Shown here in pieces: positions 58,120-64,000 of a stretch of 64,000 nucleotides of DNA. The first letter of the stretch is position 1. Each line of letters starts with the position of its first letter. This DNA is from G020353115 sp964389685 (GTDB lineage Bacteria > Bacteroidota > Bacteroidia > Bacteroidales > VadinHA17), in assembly GCA_964389685.1 (NCBI GenBank), contig CAYMFM010000002.1, positions 107,495 through 171,494 on the forward strand, written 5' to 3'. The translations under genes were made by a program, and so were the position numbers. A model generated the notes under the pieces. It ran no database searches, was not told where the DNA came from, and was given only the letters and a program-made list of their open reading frames with translations.

Positions 58120-60525
58120 TTACTCATACCGTAGACACTCAGCCGTATTCAGCCTGGACGATCTGAAGGTATGGTAAAGCATGCTCATGAGCGTGAAGAA
58201 TAAAGATAACAGAAGAGCAATAACGTAAGGGATGACCGAAAAATCGACTCTATAAGGGAAGTTTTGCAACCAGTTTTTTACCAGAAAGTAGGCAGCCGGC
58301 CATGCGAGGATGTTTGCCGCGATCAACAGGATCATAAATTCCCGGGCAAACAGGCGGCTGATTGAGAAAAACCTGGCTCCCATTACCTTCCGAATACCTA
58401 CTTCTTTCGTTCTTTTAGCTGTCGTGAATGCCACGAGTCCATACACTCCCAGGCAGGCGATGATTATCGCAATAACGGCAAGGGTAAATACAATTTTGGA
58501 AAGTTGATCTTCAACCGTATACATCCGGGCATGGTATTCGTCGACAAATTCATAATCATACGTATCCTCCGGAAAGAATTCAGCAAATTTGGTTTCGATG
58601 AGCTTCATGGATTCTTGTAAGGCGTTCCCTTCCACCCGAAAAGAGATACTCCGACCAACCAACCTGTTTTGATAGGGCCGGATCATAAACGGAGTAATGG
58701 TGTTTCGTACCGAAAGAAAATGATAATCCTGTACTACACCTACTATGGTAGGCATCATTGCTGTATATCTTCTGTAGTCACCTCCATACCGTATTTTCTT
58801 TCCAATCGGATCATCAAACTCCAAGCTCTTAACGGCAGCTTCATTTAATATTACTTCATCTTCAGCTTCTCCCTCTCCCGGTTGAGGGTCACTAAATCCT
58901 TTCCCCTCCACCAATGTCATTTCATACGTGTCCAGGTAATGCTGATCAGCATAATTCACATTAATCCGGATAAATTCTTCATCCTGAGCTCCTTCCCATG
59001 AAATTCTGGTCCAGTTGGTCGATTCACACACCCTGTAATCATGCACCGAACCACTCACAATACCAGGGTATTTTAGAAGTTCTGACCGGAAGGTATTTAT
59101 CTTTGTTACTGAAGTATCATTTAGGGGGATACGAATGACCAATTCGGGATTATATCCCAGGTCTTTATTCTTCAAATAATAAGCCTGCCGGGCCACCCCT
59201 ATAGTTCCAATAATCAGGGCAACGGATATGAAGAATTGTACAGTGATCAGAAGTTTTCTGAGGATTGGATTTTTACTTCCCTGGGTCGGTTGAGTTCGGA
59301 AAATGGCAAGCGGGGAAAATCTTGAAATTAGGATCGCGGGATATAGACCAGCTAACAATCCAAGAAGAAGGCCAACAATAATTATGAAAAGGAATAAAGA
59401 GATATTCTGAAAATAATGAAAATCAATACTTTGTCCTGTGATTCGGTTAAACAGCGGGAGAATTGATTCGAAAAGCACAAAACCGATAAACAGAGCGAAT
59501 AGAGTAATTAGTAAAGATTCTCCAAGGAATTGAGTAAGTAAAAGCCTTCTTTGTCCACCATTTATCTTCCTGAGGGCAACTTCCTTCGATCGTACAGATG
59601 ATTGTGCAACGGATAAATTAGTGAAATTTACACCGGCCATGATAAGTATAAAACCAGCGATAGCTGCCAGTATATACACGTTTCGGATATTTCCCTGTAC
59701 AGCATAATCCCACCTTAAGTTTGCGTAAAGATGAATTTCTTTTATAGGCCTCACATCCAGTTCATTCAGGGTTTCTTCATAAAAATACTCTTTCAGTTTA
59801 TACCTTATTTTATTCCTGAAGTTCTCAATATCATGTCCTGGAAATAAGACTACATAAATACTTACCCAATTATCTCCCCATGCTGTAAATGAATCTGCAC
59901 CGTATAACTCTTCAATCGTTTTTACCGATAATAATACATCAAACTGGAGGTGAGAATTTTTTGGCATATCCTCCATGACACCTGTGATCTCAAAATCGAC
60001 ACCGTTTATTTCGTACACCTCTCCAACCGGATTATCCTTTGTGAATAACTTTCTGGCAACAGACTCGGAGAGTACTACCGATAGTGGCTCTAAGAGTGCC
60101 TCATTGGGATTCCCATGCACGAGCGGAAATGTAAATTGCTGCAGAAAATCCTCTTCAACGTAACAACCTTTTGCCTTGATCACTGATCCATCTACAGCAG
60201 TTAAATTAAGTTCAAGCAAACTCGTAGTAGCAATGAATCGCATGGATGATTCGATTTCCGGAAAATCATTTTTAAGTGCCTGCCAAAGAGGGGTCGGACA
60301 ACCAGCCATCCGTTCAATCCGGTTCCCTTCGTTCATGATCTGTTCGACACGGTACAAACGGTCTGCGTTTTCATGGAAGTTATCAAAACTCAGTTCAAAC
60401 TGAATATACAATGCCAGGGCTATGAAAATAGCCAGCCCGAAGGATAATCCTAAAATGTTAACAATGGTGTTTGACCCGTGTTTTATCAGGTTTCGGATGG
60501 CTGTTATATAATAATTGCGCCACAT
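58120..60525 (-). CDS. MacB/FtsX-type ABC transporter permease (3 of 3)
   Basis: About 801 residues, same architecture as the other two: MWRNYYITAIRNLIKHG start, first helix near 22-42, periplasmic MacB-type domain, helices with SKEVALRKINGGQRR, second periplasmic domain, final helices with TKEVGIRKVMGARF and the ending CLRYE. ATG at 60525 is chosen; a frame to 60576 would include the promoter at 60547-60562. The gene is divergent from the NtrC-type regulator gene (170 bp), which is the usual neighbourhood for regulators that control transporter genes. Substrate unknown. Confidence 0.9.
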   Translation of the reverse strand: MWRNYYITAIRNLIKHGSNTIVNILGLSFGLAIFIALALYIQFELSFDNFHENADRLYRVEQIMNEGNRIERMAGCPTPLWQALKNDFPEIESSMRFIATTSLLELNLTAVDGSVIKAKGCYVEEDFLQQFTFPLVHGNPNEALLEPLSVVLSESVARKLFTKDNPVGEVYEINGVDFEITGVMEDMPKNSHLQFDVLLSVKTIEELYGADSFTAWGDNWVSIYVVLFPGHDIENFRNKIRYKLKEYFYEETLNELDVRPIKEIHLYANLRWDYAVQGNIRNVYILAAIAGFILIMAGVNFTNLSVAQSSVRSKEVALRKINGGQRRLLLTQFLGESLLITLFALFIGFVLFESILPLFNRITGQSIDFHYFQNISLFLFIIIVGLLLGLLAGLYPAILISRFSPLAIFRTQPTQGSKNPILRKLLITVQFFISVALIIGTIGVARQAYYLKNKDLGYNPELVIRIPLNDTSVTKINTFRSELLKYPGIVSGSVHDYRVCESTNWTRISWEGAQDEEFIRINVNYADQHYLDTYEMTLVEGKGFSDPQPGEGEAEDEVILNEAAVKSLEFDDPIGKKIRYGGDYRRYTAMMPTIVGVVQDYHFLSVRNTITPFMIRPYQNRLVGRSISFRVEGNALQESMKLIETKFAEFFPEDTYDYEFVDEYHARMYTVEDQLSKIVFTLAVIAIIIACLGVYGLVAFTTAKRTKEVGIRKVMGARFFSISRLFAREFMILLIAANILAWPAAYFLVKNWLQNFPYRVDFSVIPYVIALLLSLFFTLMSMLYHTFRSSRLNTAECLRYE

Positions 60526-60546
60526 GACTTTTTTAGTTACTGCAAA

Positions 60547-60562
60547 ATCAAGATGCGTGCCA
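60547..60562 (-). promoter_or_regulatory. Strong candidate sigma-54 promoter of permease 3
   Basis: The minus strand reads TGGCACG-CATC-TTGAT, matching 11 of the 12 defined positions of TGGCACG-N4-TTGCW with exact spacing; only the -12 C is A. The -12 box is 23 nt before the ATG at 60525, giving a leader of about 12 nt. Two 20-bp direct repeats lie about 62-103 bp further upstream. Confidence 0.7.
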
Positions 60563-60623
60563 TTCTTATAAAGCAAAGTAAATCAAATTATTAGAATTTG
60601 TTGCCCAGTCAAACTGAAAAAAA

Positions 60624-60665
60624 CGTTCAATTTTTAAACATTTTGCGTTCAATTTTTAAACATTT
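60624..60665. promoter_or_regulatory. Two 20-bp direct repeats, candidate enhancer (UAS)
   Basis: CGTTCAATTTTTAAACATTT occurs at 60624-60643 and again, unchanged, at 60646-60665. The 22-bp period is about two helical turns, so both copies face the same side. Each core, GTTCAA-ttt-TTAAAC, is a near-perfect dyad. The site lies about 87-128 bp before the expected permease 3 start of transcription and 31 bp before the regulator gene's ATG, so it could serve both. Confidence 0.65.
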
Positions 60666-60695
60666 ATCCGTAATTTACTTCAAAAATTTTAAAAA

Positions 60696-62051
60696 ATGGA
60701 AGGACGATTATTGATCATTGATGATGACCGGCAGATCCTTGAATCACTTGAACTTTTACTCAAATACGAATTCCGGGGCATTGATACCCTGTCTAATCCA
60801 AATATGATTTTCAACAAAATGGACCGGGAGGATTATGATTTGATACTTCTGGACATGAATTTTGCGGCAAAAATATCATCCGGGAATGAAGGGATATTCT
60901 GGTTGCGCAAGATTTTGAAAAAGGATCCTGAAGCTGCGGTTATCATGATAACCGCGTATGGCGATGTGGACCTGGCTGTAAAAGCCATGAAAATTGGAGC
61001 CATGGATTTCATTCAAAAACCATGGAACAGTGAAAAATTAATAACAACCCTGAAAACGGCTTACCAGCTGCAGCAATCGAAAAAGAAACTGCAAAAACTC
61101 GAACACAATAACCTTGCGTTAAAAGAAGATCTGAACAAATTTTACCCTGAATTTATTGGTGAATCAAAACCGGTGAAGGAAATATTCAGGGTAGTTGCAA
61201 AAGTTGCCGGAACAGATGCCAATGTATTGATTCAGGGAGAAAATGGTACGGGGAAAGACCTGGTAGCCCGGGAGATCCATCGTCAGTCAAGCCGGGCTGA
61301 TGAGCCGTTCGTTCCTGTTGATCTTGCTTCATTGAGTTCAACACTTTTTGAAAGCGAACTGTTTGGGCATGTGAAAGGTGCATTTACCGATGCGAAGACC
61401 GACCGGCCCGGGCGGTTCGAAACTGCCCGTGGAGGAACGCTGTTCCTGGATGAGATTGGAAACTTGCCGTTCTCCCTGCAGTCAAAGATCCTTACTGTCC
61501 TGGAAAGCCGGAAGGTAAACCGGCTGGGCTCCAATAAGAGTAAACCGATCGATATCCGGTTGATCTCAGCAACAAATAATAACTTGCTGAAACTTACGGA
61601 GGAACACCTCTTCCGGGAAGATTTACTTTACAGAATCAACACAGTAAAAATTGAAATGCCACCACTGAGAGAACGCGGGGAAGATATCATTCTATTAGCA
61701 GAGTATTTTATAAACAAATTCTCTACAAAGTATCAAAAACCAACCCTGAAGATAGGACAGAAAGCATTGGATAAATTACAGCTGTACACGTGGCCCGGTA
61801 ATGTAAGAGAGTTGCAGCACACCATTGAAAATGCTGTCATTCTCTGTGAGAATGAGGTCCTTTCACCAGGGGATTTCAACCTTCAAGCAGTACCCAGCTG
61901 GGATACAGATAGCCTTAACCTGGAACTGGTGGAACGGAATACAATTGAAAAAGCACTTTTAAAAAACCGCGGGAAATATTCAATAACAGCGGATGAGCTG
62001 GGAATTTCGCGAACCACCCTCTACCATAAAATAAAGAAATATGGCCTTTAA
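60696..62051 (+). CDS. Sigma-54-dependent response regulator (NtrC family)
   Basis: 451 residues in three parts. Receiver (1-120): Asp 9-11 pocket, phosphorylation site Asp 53 in LILLDMNF, Lys 108 in FIQKPW. AAA+ domain (about 150-380): Walker A GENGTGKD at 181-188, sigma-54 contact loop GAFTDA at 228-233 (Asp replaces the second Gly of GAFTGA), Walker B GGTLFLDEIGN. C-terminal Fis-type HTH: SITADELGISRTTLYHKIKKYGL, given in part as ELGISRTTLYHKI. It should activate sigma-54 promoters after phosphorylation by the kinase encoded next (11-bp overlap). Confidence 0.96.
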   Translation: MEGRLLIIDDDRQILESLELLLKYEFRGIDTLSNPNMIFNKMDREDYDLILLDMNFAAKISSGNEGIFWLRKILKKDPEAAVIMITAYGDVDLAVKAMKIGAMDFIQKPWNSEKLITTLKTAYQLQQSKKKLQKLEHNNLALKEDLNKFYPEFIGESKPVKEIFRVVAKVAGTDANVLIQGENGTGKDLVAREIHRQSSRADEPFVPVDLASLSSTLFESELFGHVKGAFTDAKTDRPGRFETARGGTLFLDEIGNLPFSLQSKILTVLESRKVNRLGSNKSKPIDIRLISATNNNLLKLTEEHLFREDLLYRINTVKIEMPPLRERGEDIILLAEYFINKFSTKYQKPTLKIGQKALDKLQLYTWPGNVRELQHTIENAVILCENEVLSPGDFNLQAVPSWDTDSLNLELVERNTIEKALLKNRGKYSITADELGISRTTLYHKIKKYGL

Positions 62052-63402
62052 CAGTTTTTATATCAATGTATTGATCAGGGTGAGCCTGTTTGGCTTAACA
62101 AACTTTGGGTTTTTCTACCTGTTGGTTACAAAGCAGCGATTCTTTTCCATGGTTTTCCTTGGTATCCTGATTGTCTTGCAGGTCGTGCTCCTGATTCATT
62201 ATGTAAATACCACAAACCGGAACCTGGCCCGTTTCCTTTTATTGCTGGGTGAGGAGGATACAGCATTTACCTTCTTGAAAGAAAAGGTGGAAAAGACCTT
62301 CCAGGGATTGCATTACAGTTTTAAGAGCCTGAATGAAGAGATCAGTCGCATCCGGCTGGAAAAGCAGTACGCAACAATCCGGTTTGAAAAGGTGCTTAAC
62401 CACATGACCGCAGGGATACTTGTATGGAATAATGACGGTGCGATCGAGGTAATTAATAAATCCGGATTGTTCATGTTGGGAGTGCCTGGGATGAAGCACA
62501 TGAACGAGTTGGACAGGATAAAGCCAGGGTTACAGACTAAAATCACTGCCATTAAACCGGGAAACAGGGTGATCATCCGCATGGAAAACCCCTGGGGAGA
62601 AACGCAGAACCTCCTGTTCAGATCCACCGAGTTTCTTCTTGGAAAAACGAGATTAAATCTGGTATTCTTCCAGGATATCCGGGCTGAGTTGGAAGAACAG
62701 GAAATCGAATCGTGGCAAAAACTGATCCGGGTATTGATCCATGAGGTTTCCAACTCGGTGACACCCATAACAACCCTTGGAACAACCATAAAGAACCGGA
62801 TTTCTTCTTTTTCATCCGCCATGAACAGGAAAGATGATGCAAAGACAAACCTGATCAAGGATATAAGCAGGAGTGCTGAATTGATAGAGCAGCGTGGTAA
62901 CGGATTATTGGATTTTATCCAGCAGTATAAAAGCTTCATCCGTCTTCCGGAACCACAAATGAAGAATATTCCCGTGAAGCTTCTGTTAGATGATGTCTGT
63001 TCCCTTTGTTCTCCCATGGTAAAGGATTTACCAATAACCATTAACTGCCAGACTGTTGATGAAAACCTTCAGATACGAATCGATCAAAAAATGATCGAAC
63101 AGGTACTGATCAATCTGATTCAGAATTCAATCGACACCCTTGCGGTAAAATCAGATGGGTCAATTAATCTGGCAGCCAGGCTAACCAAAGATGCAGTGGA
63201 AATCAATGTTAAGGATAATGGAGAAGGGATCCCTCCTGAAATACGTGACAAGATTTTTGTTCCATTTTTTACCACAAAGGAAAGGGGCTCGGGCATCGGT
63301 TTAAGCTTGTGCCGTAAAATCCTTCAACTGCATGGGGGAACCATGCGTATCAGTTCAACAATTCAGAAAGGAACCACCGTTTCCCTGTCATTTCCTAAAT
63401 AA
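62041..63402 (+). CDS. Membrane histidine kinase partner of the NtrC-type regulator
   Basis: 453 residues. Two membrane helices at about 8-29 and 34-54 with almost no periplasmic loop, so it may sense changes inside the membrane. A PAS-like domain covers about 110-215. The dimerisation site is His 234 in LIHEVSNSVTPITTL, of the HExxN type. The ATPase part has the N box LINLIQNSIDTL, G1 DNGEGIPPE, F box FVPFFTTKERGSG and G2 GIGLSLCRKI. It overlaps the regulator gene by 11 bp, a typical cognate pair. Confidence 0.95.
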   Translation: MAFNSFYINVLIRVSLFGLTNFGFFYLLVTKQRFFSMVFLGILIVLQVVLLIHYVNTTNRNLARFLLLLGEEDTAFTFLKEKVEKTFQGLHYSFKSLNEEISRIRLEKQYATIRFEKVLNHMTAGILVWNNDGAIEVINKSGLFMLGVPGMKHMNELDRIKPGLQTKITAIKPGNRVIIRMENPWGETQNLLFRSTEFLLGKTRLNLVFFQDIRAELEEQEIESWQKLIRVLIHEVSNSVTPITTLGTTIKNRISSFSSAMNRKDDAKTNLIKDISRSAELIEQRGNGLLDFIQQYKSFIRLPEPQMKNIPVKLLLDDVCSLCSPMVKDLPITINCQTVDENLQIRIDQKMIEQVLINLIQNSIDTLAVKSDGSINLAARLTKDAVEINVKDNGEGIPPEIRDKIFVPFFTTKERGSGIGLSLCRKILQLHGGTMRISSTIQKGTTVSLSFPK

Positions 63403-63924
63403 TTCGTGGTTGAACAGCGGAAAGAAAGGGATAGTGCCTAAAATGCCTTGAATTTGTGATTTGATTCCTATCCTTAATTGTTTTATTTTTATTGTTGCAA
63501 CACAGAAAAATTGTATACATTCATCTGACCCTTTCAGGTTAGGATCTAATGCTCTCCCCTTACCCTGTTCATCCAATGTGATATTGTAAGTTTTCAGGAA
63601 CTTATTCACTTCTTCCTTAAAGGTCATCTTTCGGTGGTGGTCTTCCTGGTTTTTGATATAATTGCGAACAAGCTCAATATCTTTTGGTGAGACAGAGAAT
63701 ACACCAAACCCTTCCTGCCATGCAAATTTTGTACGGATAAAATCGTTCTTGTTAATCCAGTTGGATGATTCACCTTTAATCAGATTGACTACATTGGAGG
63801 TATTTTGTGTGGGATTAATACTTACAAGCAGATGAATATGATCAAAACCTCCGTTTACTGTATCAATGCCAGGCCCACCATTCTCATAGGGCTTGGCCAG
63901 ACATCCGCCAGGTCCAAACCCCAT
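63388..63924 (-). pseudogene. N-terminally truncated IS200/RAYT-type Y1 transposase
   Basis: 178-codon frame. Residues 22-115 match the REP-associated tyrosine transposase family: HUH motif His29-Ile-His31 in FDHIHLLVSINPT, KGESSNWIN, FAWQEGFGVFSVSP and catalytic Tyr 89 in VRNYIKNQEDHHRKMTF. The first 45 or so residues of the family, including the opening beta-strand, are missing: the frame starts with unrelated MGFGPGGCLAKPYENGG and is closed by TGA just upstream. The last 55 residues also look foreign. A decayed or rearranged copy is most likely. Convergent with the kinase gene, overlapping its last 15 bp. Confidence 0.75.
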
Positions 63925-64000
63925 TCACGGAACGAAACCGATCCTGTCAGTTCGCTGATCTTTCCCTGCCCAACTTTCCTGAGATCCATCTCCAACTCTT
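63925..64000. other. Unassigned window edge
   Basis: Seventy-six bases upstream of the truncated transposase. A minus-strand frame stays open from the window edge through this stretch to about 63847 (its residues include LTGSVSFREWGLDLADVW), so it may be the 3' end of another gene into which the transposase copy was placed. I do not recognise it. Confidence 0.25.

Noticed and set aside
58067..58131. Integron attC-like recombination site
   Set aside because: Hairpins at gene ends recall attC, but the GTTRRRY/RYYYAAC core pair is missing and no tyrosine integrase is in the window.
62313..63041. 242-codon open frame antisense to the histidine kinase
   Set aside because: Full overlap with a well-supported kinase gene; Ser/Phe/Met-rich translation with no domain.
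1..64000. tRNA, rRNA and tmRNA genes
   Set aside because: No cloverleaf with GTTCRANNC-type T-arm or rRNA signature was recognised on reading the spacers; a covariance search would settle it.

Overview
The window comes from a member of the Bacteroidota, most likely an uncultured Bacteroidia (Bacteroidales/Marinilabiliales-like) lineage; there is no rRNA gene to narrow this. The signs are the DUF177-rpmF-plsX-fabH operon, an F-type ATP synthase with atpZ and a signal-peptide-bearing subunit a, a CcsB-CcsA fusion, a DUF2723 glycosyltransferase, a bactofilin, several 800-residue MacB/FtsX-type permeases, few Shine-Dalgarno sequences, and TAnnTTTG-like promoter boxes. About 46 protein genes are supported. 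No tRNA, rRNA or CRISPR array was seen.

Layout. 1-4 kb: rsgA (3' end outside the window), an aldehyde dehydrogenase and an overlapping GMC oxidoreductase. 4-10.3 kb: a MacB-like permease, a DUF4145/TolB/TPR membrane protein and a LolD-type ATPase, separated by repeat-rich DNA including a MITE-like element with perfect 15-bp inverted ends. 10.6-18.6 kb: a DUF169 protein, an M28 and an S9 peptidase, and a large Na+/H+ antiporter with a cyclic-nucleotide-binding domain. 18.7-21.5 kb: the lipid/ribosome operon (DUF177, L32, PlsX, FabH). 21.6-32.6 kb: bactofilin and the ATP synthase genes, with atpD-atpC split from atpBEFHAG by a SPOR-like protein, a polyprenyl diphosphate synthase and a small barrel protein. 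32.6-39 kb: a degenerate-looking hydrolase, a heptosyltransferase-type GT9, an aromatic amino-acid decarboxylase and CcsBA. 39-53 kb: a zincin-propeller-barrel protein, SUI1, DUF2723, an orphan receiver, an aldo/keto reductase, a pentapeptide-repeat protein, a KAS III paralogue, a di-haem peroxidase and a sortilin-like propeller protein. 53.2-64 kb: palindrome-rich spacers, an ArsC-like phosphatase, an ICMT-like methyltransferase, two more MacB-like permeases, an NtrC-type regulator with its histidine kinase, and a truncated IS200/RAYT-type transposase.

The most interesting signal is what looks like a dispersed sigma-54 regulon. All three MacB-like permease genes have a sigma-54-like -24/-12 element upstream; in two of them it sits at the same distance from the start codon. 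Two perfect 20-bp direct repeats, 22 bp apart, lie between the regulator gene and the third permease, where an enhancer-binding protein would be expected to bind. All three permease genes also end in the same 3' hairpin element: 65 nt are identical between two copies, and compensatory changes in the third (54 kb away) keep both stems paired. A second unusual structure is a near-perfect 19-bp hairpin inside the ATP synthase operon between atpE and atpF.
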